Shown: piece by piece, positions 52,896 to 64,000 of the stretch
Layout of the letters: every line of letters starts with the position of its first letter
How positions within the stretch are numbered: position 1 is the stretch's first letter
Assembly: GCF_902806685.2 (NCBI RefSeq)
Contig: NC_048560.1
Coordinates: forward strand, 784,492-848,491
Direction of reading: 5' to 3'
Origin: Maniola hyperantus
Lineage: Eukaryota > Arthropoda > Insecta > Lepidoptera > Nymphalidae
DNA: 64,000 nt
Notes under the pieces: model-generated
What the model was told of the DNA's origin: nothing
Seen by the model: only the letters and a program-made list of their open reading frames with translations
Databases searched by the model: none
Made by a program: the position numbers and the translations under genes

Positions 52896-53400
52896 AAGCT
52901 GACAGAAGAATACAGCTGGGCCTTCAATTCGTCGATACCCCAAAGCCTAAAGACGAAAGTCTTCAATGAGTGTGTCCTACCTGTGATGACGTATGGCGCA
53001 GAGACGTGGACACTGACAGTAGGCCTTGTCCACAAATTCAAAGTAGCTCAGCGTGCTATGGAGCGAGCTATGTTGGGTGTCTCTCTGAGGGACAAAATCC
53101 GCAACGAGGAAATCCGTCGGAGAACCAAAGTGACTGACATAGCTCAACGAATTAGCCAGCTGAAGTGGCAGTGGGCAGGCCACGTCTGCCGTAGAACCGA
53201 TGTGATGGCCGCTGGGGCAGACGTGTTCTGGAGTGGAGACCGCGTATCGGCAAGCTCAGTGTGGGACGACCTCCAACCCGCTGGACTGACGACCTTAAGA
53301 AGGTAGTGGGAAGTGGGTGGATGAGGAAGGCGGAGGATCGTGTGTGGTGGCGCGCTCTAGGGAAGGCCTATGTCCAGCAGTGGACACAAACAGGCTGATT
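52896..53400 (+). pseudogene. RTE-type LINE ORF C-terminus, best copy
   Basis: The frame reads SLKTKVFNECVLPVMTYGAE, TWTLTVGLVHKFKVAQRAME, RAMLGVSLRDKIRNEEIRRR and ISQLKWQWAGHVCRRTD, all conserved near the end of RTE-clade reverse transcriptase. After about 53206 the frame shifts (WSGDRVSASSVW) and is then recognisable again in another frame to the YVQQW end near 53385. Reverse transcriptase catalytic motifs lie upstream and are missing. The tail is (TGAT)n. Confidence 0.82.
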
Positions 53401-53409
53401 GATTGATTC

Positions 53410-53640
53410 ACGCTAGAAATTCCATGGATACATACGTACGAAGCGATTTGCCTTCTCATTTCTGATTCGAACCGCTAAGATTTGGAACACCCTTCCAGCA
53501 TCAGTTTTCCCCTCCAATTATAATATGGGTACCTTCAAGTCAAGAGTAAATAGGCATCCTCTAGGCAAGCGCGCTCTATCTTAGGCTCATCACTTGCTTG
53601 TCTGATTGCAGCCAAGCGCTAGTCTATAAAATAAAATAAA
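53410..53640 (+). mobile_element. CR1-like LINE 3' end
   Basis: ACACCCTTCCAGCATCAGTT and TCTAGGCAAGCGCGCTCTAT match 22075-22330. The tail is AGCGCTAGTCTATAAAATAA. Confidence 0.7.
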
Positions 53641-53935
53641 CTCCTTGAAGTTGAAAAGTCCCAGATGTACACCACGATCTAGAAAGCGTAGCATGGGACG
53701 CCCGCCAGCAAGATAGATTTGAAATGAATACAAGAAATTACAATAGTTTTCAAATTTACTCCGACTGCGGTTTGTACTGCATCTGTTTCAGTCCGCACAT
53801 TAAACTGCACCAAATCCGCCATTTAGATTTTTTTTTTTAATTTATGTAAGTACTCAGTGTCTGGGGAAGGTTTCACACTCACTAGGGAAAGTCTATGTTC
53901 AACAATGGACGTCCGCAGACTAAAATAATGATAAT
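53640..53935 (+). mobile_element. RTE-type LINE 3' fragment, split
   Basis: TAGCATGGGACGCCCGCCAG (GRPP motif region) and TCTATGTTCAACAATGGACG are parts of the RTE end, separated by about 150 bp of other sequence. Confidence 0.55.
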
Positions 53936-54118
53936 CTATAATATAAAAATGAATCGCTAAATGTGTTGCTCATTGCAAATCTCGAGAACAGCTGAACCGA
54001 TTTCGCTAATTATTTTTTTATAATATTCCTTGAAGTACGAGGATGGTTTTTACGGAGAGGAAAATTTAAAAAATTTGAATCGACTGTTAGGCGGAACGAA
54101 GTTCGCCAGGGCAGCTAG
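53936..54118 (+). mobile_element. Hel-3 Helitron
   Basis: CTATAATATAAAAATGAATC to CGCCAGGGCAGCTAG. Confidence 0.72.
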
Positions 54119-54119
54119 A

Positions 54120-55058
54120 TATGATATGAAAATATCCAATCGAATTTTGGAAAGTGTCCTTTTTTTTAAACGGTTAACAAATACATTAAAACTCACAACG
54201 AAGCGATAAAATCCTATCGAGTGGAAATGGGGAATGGGAAAAATCCGTCATAGAGTGGCAACATTCGAGCGCAAATCAAATATATCGTCCAACCACGCGC
54301 TTCCGTTCTGCGTACGTACTGCACTGCACATAATATCGAGTGGGTATATTTGCATACTTTTCTAAACACGACGCGTGTGGAAAAGTATGAAGGAATCTGT
54401 TTTTCAACGAGTTCAAATAAGTGAAAAGTTTTTAAAGTAAAAGTTTTTTAAGGTTTTTTGTTGTGTAAATACTACACAAGAGTTCACAGGAAAAACACTG
54501 CAAGGTAGTGATGAAAAGTGGCATCGATATTTTATTTAGTAAACTAATTAATATTTTATTTTGAACACATTTTTTTTTGTGATGTAACCACAAATTCACA
54601 GTTTTCGGATTTTTTTCTTTACTTGTGCTAACCTACCTGCCAAACATGATTCTAGGTCAACGGGAAGTACCCTATAGATTTCTTGACAGACAGACAAAGT
54701 GATTCTATAGAGGTTTTAGCTTTCTTTTGAGGTACGGAACCCTAAAACTAAGCTGATTATCAATGGGGATGAAAAAACCGCCCTTATCCACAACACCTCT
54801 AATTGCTATTCTGCCACCGATCCGCCGCAGCGCGTGGAACCGTTATTTCCATACAATAAGGAGGTCAGGCGCCGGGGAACCCTGCGAAGTGCAATTTCCT
54901 ACCTCCCCTCCCCTCCCGCGCACAGCTTGCGGCAACCCCCCTTCGTTTCCGTCCATTAGATCTAGGGTTAATGCCATGGTACTTCATGGGAGATTTCAAA
55001 AAATAAGGATTCAAAAACTACGTTTAGAATTTCAGAATTTACCCATATTTATACTACA
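54120..55058. other. Mostly unique DNA with Rep-L scrap
   Basis: 54545-54745 is a Rep-L piece ending GGTACGGAACCCTAAAACTA. A hairpin CATACTTTTC...GAAAAGTATG lies at about 54354-54391. The open frame at 54763-55062 is GC-rich at first but has no recognised domain or splice signals. Confidence 0.45.
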
Positions 55059-55490
55059 CTAGCTGCCCCGGCGAACTTCGTACCGCCTAACAGTCGATTC
55101 TTTTTCAGGATTTTTTTTAAATTTTTCTCTCCGTAAGAACCATCAACCAACCAAGTTTGATTATAAATAAAAAAATAACAAAACTTGTATAAAATTAAGT
55201 TTAAAATTAGAAAACAAAATGTCTACTCTAGAAAACGTCAAGCAAGCGCATGTTCGTGTCACTATTGTCACCACAAAATATCTGCCTTTTTTTAATATAT
55301 TAGTAGCTGCCCCGGCGAACTTCGTTCCGCCTAACAGTCAATTTAAATTTTTTTAATTTTTCTCTCCGTAAGAACCATCCCCGTACTTCAAGGAATATTA
55401 TAAAAAAGAATTAGCGAAATCGGTTCAGCTGTACCCGAAATTTGCGATCAGCAACGCATTCAGCGATTAATTTTGATATATAGAATTTTT
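55059..55490 (-). mobile_element. Two reversed Hel-3 copies
   Basis: 3' ends CTAGCTGCCCCGGCGAACTT at 55060 and AGCTGCCCCGGCGAACTTCG at about 55304. The second is nearly complete (CGGTTCAGCTGTACCCGAAA, ATTAATTTTGATATATAGA). Confidence 0.68.
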
Positions 55491-55499
55491 TTAGGAAAC

Positions 55500-56235
55500 T
55501 TAACAAAAAATCTAGCGATCACTACCGCCCGTGCTAGGTATGCTTGCTTAAAAATTGTTGTTGATTTCAACTTTGCCGAAAATATAACATTTTTAAGAAA
55601 ATATTTCATCCAAGTAACAAAAAAAAAAAGTTCTCGTTGGCTGCGCTCTATAGCTTTGATTTTTATTCTTTCGTGGTTTTCGGCGAAAATTCATACAAAA
55701 TCTTTCGGAACGTAAAATTTTAATATTTTCTTCAACAAAATTTCAGCAAAATTCAACCTCAAAGCTCAAACTCTAGTACCTACTCCGCCAAACATTCTGA
55801 TCTATAGATTTCCTTCAGCATGCACACGACAGATTCCAAGCGTATTCAAAATAAACTTTTCGATATATTTACTACTAGATATATATACAGCGTGTTTCGT
55901 TAAATTTTCTTTGATATTACATAGTTTATTTTTGAAGCACCAAAACTTTAGGTTCCGACTTGAGAGATTGATTGAAACTTAAAAGTAACTCGCAGCTCTG
56001 TTTCGAGCGGAGAAGTTTTTATCAATTTTATACAATTAGTTAATGCCTATTAGGAGTTCATATTATTGTAAAGTATATGTAATTTTTTAATGGAAATTAA
56101 TTTACTTATCTAATAGGTGTAAAAACAAAAGATAAGAATTTAGACTGCCAGTTTTCTCAATAACGTAGCATCGATCCACATCGATTACATGAAACAGACG
56201 AAAACCTTTAAAATATCATTCTTATACCTTCTAAA
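55500..56235. other. Unique AT-rich DNA
   Basis: No exon or repeat family recognised. Confidence 0.4.
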
Positions 56236-56418
56236 TATATAAAAGGAAAAGGTGACTGACTGACTGACTGATCTTTCAACGCACAGCTAGCAGGTAGCTA
56301 TTTATGACGTAGACATCCGCTAAAAAAGGATTTTTGAAAATTCAACCCCTAAGTGGCTAAAATAAGTGTTTAAAAAATGTGTAGTCCCCGTGGACAAAGT
56401 CGCAGGCTGCTAGTATTT
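56236..56418 (+). mobile_element. Hel-2 Helitron, diverged
   Basis: CTAAATATATAAAAGGAAAA to AAGTCGCAGGCTGCTAG then T. Confidence 0.65.
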
Positions 56419-56935
56419 AAATATAAAAAAGTTCGCGCTCAAAAAGTCATCATTCATCAAAGATTATAATAATAATTTCAGAATAACTTTTTTCCACATA
56501 AAAGAATTCCCCAGACTGTCCTAGATAAACAAAACATCCTGTATTTACCTTTGAGTAAATTCCCTCTACCTTGTTAACTTTCGTGACCGTACAAATGTCG
56601 AATACTGTACCATCACGTGATTTGACATCAAATATTCAACTACCCTAAAAAATTCAATCACACAAATTTCGGATTTGCGCACAAAAAAATAGAGCCGAAA
56701 GTTCTTTGAAAACGCGGGTGGAAATAGAAAACTGATTGCGGTACATGAATTTGAATCGTAAAGTGTGTAAATTAGGGTTTATTATCGATTGGGGTTGGTT
56801 CGGGAATAGGGCTGTGCACAGAAGGGCACAAATTGGAATGAATTGTAATGAAGTACTGTACGTACGCAAGTGTCTCTTCGGTTTGAAAGAGTAAATTAAG
56901 TTTCGATTTACCTTTTTTTTTTTTTTTTGAACCTA

Positions 56936-57257
56936 TCCATACTAATATTATAAATGCGAAAGTGTGTCTTTCTGTCTGCTAGCTTTTCACGGCCTAACCG
57001 TTCAACCGATTTTGATTCCCGACGTTCCGACGGCATTCCGAACCAGTGGTAAATTAAAACTACCCGACGATTCGAAAGCGCTTGTAAAAAGTCTACTTGA
57101 ATAAAAACATATTCTATTCTATTCTATTGATGGGTACAGAGTTAGCTTATATCCCGGGGAAGGACATAGGCTACTTTTTATCCCGGAAAATCAAAGAGTT
57201 CCCACGGTATTTCAAAAAACCTAAATCCACGCGGACGCAGTCGCGGGCATCATCTAG
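56936..57257 (+). mobile_element. Hel-1 interrupted by a LINE tail
   Basis: TCCATACTAATATTATAAAT to GCGGGCATCATCTAG then T. At 57017-57126 a LINE 3' end (GACGATTCGAAAGCGCTTGT, then (TATTC)n) is inserted between TTGAT repeats (57012-57016 and 57127-57131). Confidence 0.8.
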
Positions 57258-57299
57258 TCTAGTTGTGCATATTTCTGTAATTAGCATCTAAGAAACTTT

Positions 57300-57400
57300 T
57301 TTATTTATTTATTTATTTATAATCAAATTATATACAGAATATTTACATTTTGTGACTCTCACCAAACTGGTGTGCCAGTTTGTTGGCGAGCTGGCCCACT
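57300..57400 (-). mobile_element. LINE tail, reverse
   Basis: (TTTA)n followed by CCAAACTGGTGTGCCAGTTT and GCGAGCTGGCCCACTGGC. It resembles the reversed LINE end at 41631 in layout. Confidence 0.45.
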
Positions 57401-57691
57401 GGCTAGTTAAAAAATCTATTAAAAGTATGCTCCCGAAAAAACATTTTACTTAGGCAAAACATTGTCATTGCGAAATTGTTGTTTCTGCAAAGTTGTCGTG
57501 ACTCAAGTCATCGGTTCACGGAACTACAAGTTATCCAAGAGAGTCTATATTCAGAACGTTTCTAGTTTCTAACGTCGAAGTTACCGTTACGTCGATATTC
57601 TGCATTATTTATGGTGAAACCACCGTCAATACTGACTTTAAAGGGAGATATTTTGTGGTGACACGAACATGCTCGCTCCAATAATATACAG

Positions 57692-57900
57692 CACTAGCTT
57701 ATGCTCGCGCCTTCGTCCGCGTGGCCTACAAAAAATTTCAAACCCCCTATTTTACCCCCTTATGGTTTGAATTTTCAAAGATCCTTTCTTATCTGCATGC
57801 CAAATTTAAGCCGGATCCGTCCAGTAGTTTGAGCTGTGCGTTGATAGATCAGTCAGTCAGTCAGACAGTCACCGTTTCGTTTTATATATTTAGATTTCGG
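57692..57900 (-). mobile_element. Hel-2 Helitron
   Basis: CTAGCTTATGCTCGCGCCTT to CGTTTTATATATTTAGA with (GACT)n-like repeats at about 57850. Confidence 0.72.
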
Positions 57901-58109
57901 CCGTAGTTTATACAGACATTAAAAAATTGTTATTGTAAGCGAGTATAATTTTTCTTACCTTGAAAGAAAAGATATTGACTATATACTTCAAATATAATAG
58001 CTATCTATCGGATCTTATCAAATAAATTTGAACTACACACAGCTCTGTTTTGCATCGATCTTTACACGTTTCTATAGAATATTGAGAGGCGAGCCGTCTC
58101 AAATCAAAT

Positions 58110-58225
58110 CAAATTAAATAGTTTATTCAAATTCAAAATAGGTAGTAAATTACACTTTTTGAAAGTCGGTTGTTGCATTTGTAAGATGATATTATAGTGG
58201 TGATATTTTTTACGCGAACTTAAAA
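58110..58225 (-). mobile_element. LINE 3' end, reverse
   Basis: AATAGTTTATTCAAATTCAA and GATATTATAGTGGTGATATT, the reverse of the 18455 family. A Hel-1 3' scrap follows at about 58290-58361. Confidence 0.5.
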
Positions 58226-58492
58226 ACTAACATAAATCATTTTTATCAGACATCTCGCTCGCACTTACAGGCCTTATACCCCGGAATATAACTATATCCC
58301 GGAAATCAAAGGGATTTTCGAAAACCGAAACATACGCGGACGAAGTCGTGGCCATCACCTAGTTTGGAATAAAATTGACTTGACTTTGAAGAAAATTCTT
58401 TGTAATCCCTACATAGCTAATGTGTATTGTGTAGAGATTTAATTTAAAATTTTATTTTAATTTTATTTTATTGGTTTGCCAACGGTAATCTT

Positions 58493-58683
58493 CTCTATAT
58501 ATAAAAATGAATCGCTAAATGTGTTGCTGATCGCAAATCTCGAGAACAGCTGAACCGATTTCGCTAATTCTTTTTTCATAATATTCCTTGAAGTACGACT
58601 TACGAGGATGAATCTTACGGAGGGAAAAAGTTAAAAAATTTAAATCGACTGTTAGGCGGTACGAAGTTCGCCGGGGCAGCTAG
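58493..58683 (+). mobile_element. Hel-3 Helitron, full length
   Basis: TCTATATATAAAAATGAATC to CGCCGGGGCAGCTAG then T. This is the cleanest Hel-3 copy. Confidence 0.8.
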
Positions 58684-58689
58684 TACACA

Positions 58690-60115
58690 TATAAAATAAA
58701 AACTACAATGCACAGAGAAAAAAAATTAGAGTGTACACCCAATTACTGGCAAACCGGTATGCATTTTAAAAGTGTGCTAGTGCGGAATTACCAGTCCACT
58801 TAAATTTTGTTAATTTAGTTGATCATTCTAAACGCTCGTGTGTGCCATTTATTAGTATTCACAGCAACAGCCACCCCCGCAGATATTGACTCTGCCTCGA
58901 TATTTTATTCAATTACACGTAAAAACCTCTTTTTCCTTTGTAACTTGTACCTACCCACGCGCGGAACGGCTTGCCGTTGTACCAACCCGGGCTACCCTGG
59001 TAGACACCGTCTTTATTCATATTGCCTCTTTATACAGTCTGTCTGGTTACCGATGTCGGACCCGTTAAGGGTAAGCGATACCAACAATTGTATCGACAAA
59101 TCAATTTTTTTTAAAAATCAACTTTGTGGAAATGGCAGCCATTTTAATTTTCATTTCGACTAAGCGGTCCTACAGACACAAAACTAGTTTTGTTCGATAG
59201 CTAAAAATGTGCCCAACAAATTAGTGCAACAATGGGGCCGATTCTCTAGCACACAATCTCTAAACTAAACTAAATTAATAGGTCTAAATCTAGTGCTCTC
59301 CTTTTCCGCAAGCAACATTATGAAAGGGATAGCAATAGATTTAGACGTGCCATTTTAGTTTAGTTTAGAGATTGTGTACAACGGAATTAGCCACATTTTA
59401 TTGACTAATTTTGTCATTTTAAGATACAGAAAAAAATAGTAAACCGAAAAAAACATGACAAAAAAATTAGGTTTTTTTTTATATTTTGATTTTTTATTTT
59501 TGTGAAAACTAGGTAATTAACCTGCTTGTTTTTTGCATGCTTTGGATAGAACAAGATTTTTTCTAAAAATTAACATTAAATGAAAGCTTTTAATCAAATA
59601 GTTTAGGAGTAATGACAGTTTGAATGTGACCTTTTATGAGCATCCTGTAATATGGACAGAAATATAAAACGATATCAATCATATTACGGCTTTTGATTTA
59701 GCGGAAAATTACATAAAATAAAAAAATTAAATTAAAACGCACGCTCTGCTTGTACAACGCCGCGGGCCCCGCCCGCCTTTATCACGCACCACCTCTCCGT
59801 AAACGGAGAAAACGCACAAACCGCCGCGCAACGTGACGCTAGACGCACCGCGCAACGCCCCACGTTTCCATGAACAAGCCCTTGTCTTCTCAATAATTTT
59901 AATAAGAGGAATTAAGTTTTCTTTTAGTTTTCTACAACATTATTAACTTGTTAACAAGAAAGGAAATATGAAAAATAGCTTTTCAGTAAAAACAATGACT
60001 CTCAGCGTTATTAAGGTCACTTAGCGAAGGCGGCTCATTAAAACTTTTAATGAAATAAAGATGCTCCTCACGCGTGGGATGGCGAGATGGGGGCGAACAT
60101 CAGAGGTCGCGGAGA
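58690..60115. other. Unique DNA around a MITE; CpG-rich patch
   Basis: 59740-59880 is strongly GC- and CpG-rich (CAACGCCGCGGGCCCCGCCC). The open frame at 58819-59163 has no recognisable domain. Confidence 0.4.
59236..59391. mobile_element. Palindromic MITE
   Basis: ACAATCTCTAAACTAAACTA on the left is matched exactly in reverse on the right (TAGTTTAGTTTAGAGATTGT); GTCTAAATCTA is likewise mirrored. Related in style to 48592-48880. Confidence 0.75.
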
Positions 60116-60119
60116 ACTA

Positions 60120-60535
60120 GTAGGGGCTGATTCAGACGAGGTAATAAACCGCGCGGTTTCTATCACGCGTTTTGATGAATTGACCATAATATTATTCGTG
60201 CTAGTAAAATTAGTCTTTTAGGAAAGGTTCCTCTTTAACATATTATTCGAGGTTGATTGAGATTTAAAAAAATCCTTGGGAACTCTTTGATTTTCCGGGA
60301 TAAAAAGTAGCCTATGTCACTATCAGGTCTTTAACTATACCCATTACCCATACAAAAAATCACGTATATCTGTTGCACCGTTGCGGCGTGATTGAAGGAA
60401 AAACCGACAAACAAACGCATTTTTGCATTTATAATATGTAAGAATTCAAAATATATTGTACACAGAATTTTATTAAATAAGCACCATGCTGTTATGTGCA
60501 CCGCGCGGATAGTCGTCTGAACTACCCTTAAATCT
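60120..60535. mobile_element. Degenerate MITE interrupted by Hel-1
   Basis: GGGGCTGATTCAGACGAGGT and ACCGCGCGG on the left correspond to the reverse of CACCGCGCGG and GTCGTCTGAACTACCC on the right. A reversed Hel-1 (about 60245-60440) lies between. Confidence 0.55.
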
Positions 60536-60849
60536 TATACCTAGAGGAAGCTCATATGTCAGCATTTGACGTTATTTGTAGAGACAAATATATCGGACGA
60601 CATCCGACGGTAAGTGGGTGTCAGATAGCCTTTGATGTCCCATACCTATGTGTCTATACCACGGGGTATCGTGTTAGGGCGTACTTAATATTAGAAATGC
60701 CAATATTGACTGACGAGAAACATATTTATTTGTAATTCGAATGGTATAAAAGGAATAAAATTTATTCCAAATATTTATATGCTGATCAGTGATCATATTA
60801 TATTAGTTCATTGTATATGCTGATCATAAACATATTTATGTACTTTTGA

Positions 60850-61055
60850 CCAAATTTCGCCACGGCAACGCGGCCAATCTCCATCCATCTCAAGGCGGGA
60901 GATGTCCACAAGTATGTGCGCAAACAAAAGTGTACCTACACTGTATTCCTTCACACTCATAGCCCGATGGGACGGAAATCCGACACGACCGGAGAGAAAT
61001 CAGGCGCAGGATCGATGGCTTTACGTGGTCTCCGAGGCACGGCAGTAAAACACCA
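60850..61055 (+). repeat. Unclassified interspersed repeat
   Basis: CAAGGCGGGAGATGTCCACA, GCCCGATGGGACGGAAATCC and GTGGTCTCCGAGGCACGGCA; a shorter relative is at 5718-5765. The pattern is familiar from lepidopteran genomes, but its class is not determined here. Confidence 0.5.
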
Positions 61056-61064
61056 CTATTTTCC

Positions 61065-61290
61065 TAAATGAAAAATAAATGAAAAATCTTTATTATTCTC
61101 TTTACATTGCCTTAAAAGTAAAGAACGGTAACAACTGCTTTAGTTAGAAACTGTGTTACAGTTGTTAACGCCAACCTCCAGATTGGGCGTAATCTCAGGG
61201 CATAAATCCGAGCTAGTAGGACCGTGAATGGCTAGCAGACAGACAGACAGACAGACACACTTTCGTATTTATAATATTAGAATGGATAGG
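61065..61290 (-). mobile_element. Reversed LINE tail and Hel-1 5' end
   Basis: 61070-61150 (ATGAAAAATCTTTATTATTC, AACTGTGTTACAGTTGTTAA) looks like a LINE tail; 61222-61288 is a Hel-1 5' end with (ACAG)n and TTATAATATTAGAATGGA. Confidence 0.5.
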
Positions 61291-61649
61291 GTCCCGCTGA
61301 CACTCTTCGGGTATGGAACCTTGAAAGTATAGCAAAGCATTCAATGCACTGGGTATGTTTCGAAATGTAGATTGCAATAAGCCATAACTACGAGTATACA
61401 ATGGGCTACAAAGCCCATACACTACTTTGCATCTTGGAAATTCAGTGTACCACAGAGTGCACCGAATGTATCTCAAAAGCTCGGCAAAGGACCCGGTAGG
61501 ATGCTCCGGGCTTTGAGCAAAAGAGAATGCATGATTAAATCCTTTGCGTCATGTGCTGGTTATTATTGAGAATAGATACCTAGGCGGTATGGCAGGGCAG
61601 ATAGACAGATACTCATAAAATCTATCTGCCCTACCAATCTGAAGGTCTG

Positions 61650-61755
61650 CCAATCCACACTGGGCTAGCGTGGCGGACTGTGGCCTAAATTCTTGTCGTT
61701 ATGAAAGGAGACCCGTGCTTCAGTAGTGGGTTGGTGATGGGTTGATCATAATGTG
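61650..61755 (+). mobile_element. SINE-B, tail third
   Basis: AGGTCTGCCAATCCACACTG to TTGGTGATGGGTTGATCATA; the tRNA head is missing. Confidence 0.6.
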
Positions 61756-64000
61756 TAAAAACTAGTGTAGCTTATCGGTAGGTAGAGGTAGGTGTGACCA
61801 GAAACTTCGCATTCTAAACTTATGTTCAAAAGTGAAACTAAAGTAAAAATTAACATGGGTTAGATAGTATTATTTCTTACGATACAAACAGACTTTAATT
61901 ATTCTTAGTTTGCTTAACAGGTAAACAAGTTTATTTTCGCTGAAATGAGTAAGAGGTGCTCTTTACGCGGCCCATACGACCTTGTCACCGATAACTGATA
62001 TGATGTGTGAAATCATGATACGAGTAAAAACCTAACTCCAGAAGGTCTAAAGCGCTGGGCAAATCGCGTCACTTAGGCGTTTCTCCGAGAAGATTGCTGC
62101 GATTTGCTTATCTTTTAAGCAAACTAAGTAAAACTAAAGTAGGTATAAGAATGTCGAAGAATTTGTAACAAAACGAACACTTCACCATATCTACTTATCA
62201 TAATTCACTTTCAACTTTACAAAATTAACTGTCATTAACATTTTTGTAATAGATTACTTTCAGCTTTGACACTATCATTTTGGAAATACGATCGGCAACA
62301 TTTTTTAATACTACTTATGGTCTAGAATTTATCGATCAGGTGTTTATAAAGCACAATAACCAGTTAAGTTTACTTCGATCATCTTTAACCATCAATTAAT
62401 GGGATTGGAAGTTGCGCAAGCGCAAGCCGATCTTTCTTGAAAGTAGATATATGGTTGTTTATACAGAAGTAGTGTGGGTAGTTTTAAAAAAATGTTGTCG
62501 ATCGGCAGAACACAAGTTTTAACGATTTAGGTTCAGCTTCAGCACTCCACCCAAAACCTGGTACGTATTGCTTACAACTGTAACAATAAGTATGTGTCAA
62601 AGTTTCAGTTTTTCGAAAAAATGACGAAAACAATAACATATTATGTGACAATATAGATGAAGGAAATAATCTTTATTAATTGAAAGATAAAAACAAAGAA
62701 ATTGTTAAAAAGTATAGTTTCATTGTTAAAAACAGTTAAGAAAAGCAGGCGGAACCTACAGAAATTAATTGATAAGAAAGAAGCAAGTTTAAATAGTTAA
62801 AATATGTTAAATGTTAATATGGTAAAATGTTACTAAAGTGTTACATTGAAATAAACTTAAATCAAGTTGATGAGCATTTTAATTCTAATCAGACTACAAT
62901 GCGAATTTAAAATCTGTGAAATCGCTAGAATAATAAGTAGATCTTGTTTGAATATCGGAAACGTGTTAGAAGATTATATTATAAAGCTGAAACTTTGACA
63001 ATTGACGCTTTTCTATTCTATTCTATAACAGCTTTCCACTCCTACTGTCTCGCTTTTCTACATAGCTATTTATTGCATCCACTACAGTGTAATAATAACA
63101 TAACAGATGTACACCAGAAGGCAGATAAGGTTTACCATCACTTTTGTTAAAAAAAATATAATTTTTAAACTAGACTCTTTTTGATCATTAGTATCACTTT
63201 CAGATGAATGTGATTTAATTAAAACTTGAATGTGTCTAGAATAATCTACTTTCAAATAAAACAATAATATTAAAAGTGTTACAACGTGTCATACTTGTAA
63301 GATTAATCTTATCTTTTCCTATCCGAATTTACTGTCATACCTAATCAGTTTTTCATCTTCGAAAACTTGAGTGAAGGAAAGAAATTTTTGACTATTGACT
63401 TTTATTCAACACACGATTAACGAAAATCTAGAGAATGCTTCTTTAAATTAGTTATTTTTATGTAGATTTTTGATATTAAACTTTTTATTAATAAGATTTT
63501 ATTCATACTGGTGAACCTTCTCTCATCTTCAATGTACAATAAAATATAAGCATTGATATTGTTTTATTAATAAGTAATCTTCCATGCACATATAAAACTA
63601 AAGACAAACACACTCTTGAAATCTTTTCGTATGAGAGACATAATAATGCTTAACGCGAAGAAACCACAACAGCGGTAAAAACATTGAAATGAAGACTTGA
63701 CAAGCAGAATTGACAACAGTGAACAACACGAGCAGACAAAGAAACACAAGAACAACACAGTTTAGAAATGTCTCAGCCAAAACACAGAACAGATGTCAGA
63801 AACGACAGAATGGAACATTTTTGTTTATTATCGTATGTCCATTTATATTTTTTGTAGCTTTTATAACTTATCGTGGAATTGGCATGCACCGTTAACGCTA
63901 TGCGTGGTGAAAGATTAAATTTTTATTTTGGAAATTTTAACGATATAGTTTTTTGAAAAAAAGTTAAAAAGGAAGATAAAGAGTGTGGTGGTCTTTATAT
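61756..64000. other. Unique AT-rich DNA
   Basis: Apart from the repeat at 62008-62105 nothing was recognised. Short frames at 62944-63150, 63567-63780 and 63710-63895 lack coding signals. Confidence 0.45.
62008..62105 (+). repeat. Diverged repeat shared with 38548-38640
   Basis: AACTCCAGAAGGTCTAAAGC then GCTGG, GTC.CTT and GCGTTT.TC.GAGAAG are shared with the reverse strand of 38548-38640. The class is unknown. Confidence 0.6.

Larger units (their letters stand above)
47775..64000 (+). other. Intron c or later gene territory (no exon seen)
   Basis: Begins with GTAAGTG. No downstream exon, polyadenylation site or second gene could be identified in this 16.2 kb, so the gene probably continues past the window. 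Confidence 0.55.

Noticed and set aside
54763..55062. 99-codon frame with proline-rich start
   Set aside because: Considered as a later hnRNP L exon, but there is no acceptor in the right phase and no similarity to the family linker.
58819..59163. 114-codon frame
   Set aside because: No domain or splice signals; overlaps repeat-poor noncoding DNA.

Overview
This is eukaryotic nuclear DNA, almost certainly from a moth or butterfly (Lepidoptera). The evidence is the repeat content: many short non-autonomous Helitrons of the lepidopteran microsatellite-carrying type, tRNA-derived SINEs with clear A and B boxes, 3' ends of RTE-, CR1/Jockey- and R1-type LINEs, and numerous palindromic MITEs. There are no bacterial operons, rRNA genes, genuine tRNA genes or CRISPR arrays. 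Most open frames in the window are chance frames inside repeats.

One host gene was recognised. Three small + strand exons (33441-33526, 40335-40431, 47723-47774) encode, in order and with compatible phases, the second RRM and following linker of an hnRNP L / Drosophila smooth (sm) type RNA-binding protein. The exons total 235 bp; the introns between them are 6.8 and 7.3 kb, and no further exon was found in the 16 kb downstream or the 33 kb upstream. The first of these introns looks U12-type (minor spliceosome): its donor reads ATATCCTTT, a CCTTAAC branch-site core lies 13-14 nt before the acceptor, and the conserved reading frame requires the rare AT-AA ends.

At 25684-27639 lies a degraded DNA transposon of 1,956 bp. 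It has 28-bp terminal inverted repeats, a perfect 8-bp target duplication (GTCAAAAC), and minus-strand exons that encode a THAP zinc finger, the DNA-binding domain of P-element transposase. I read it as an internally deleted P-element-like relic; a Helitron has inserted into one of its introns.

Layout: 1-25.6 kb is a repeat mosaic containing an R1-type LINE fragment at 6.9-7.5 kb with an inverted copy of its own 3' region; 25.7-27.6 kb is the P-like element; 28-33.4 kb is repeats, including a 165-bp almost perfect inverted duplication at 32.0-32.75 kb; 33.4-47.8 kb holds the three hnRNP L exons and their repeat-filled introns; 47.8-64 kb is intron (or later gene territory) with MITEs, RTE and CR1 fragments, becoming mostly unique AT-rich DNA after 61.8 kb.

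Working labels used below, mine and not database names. Hel-1: starts TCCATACTAATATTATAAAT, ends GCATCAGCTAG. Hel-2: starts TCTATATATAAAAGG with (GACT)n, ends GCATAAGCTAG. Hel-3: starts TCTATATATAAAAATGAATC, ends GGGGCAGCTAG. All three start TC, end CTAG followed by T, and carry a GC-rich hairpin about 10 nt before the 3' end, which are Helitron hallmarks. SINE-A to SINE-D are four tRNA-headed families. Rep-F and Rep-L are interspersed repeats of unresolved class. Boundaries of degraded repeats are good to roughly 10-20 bp.
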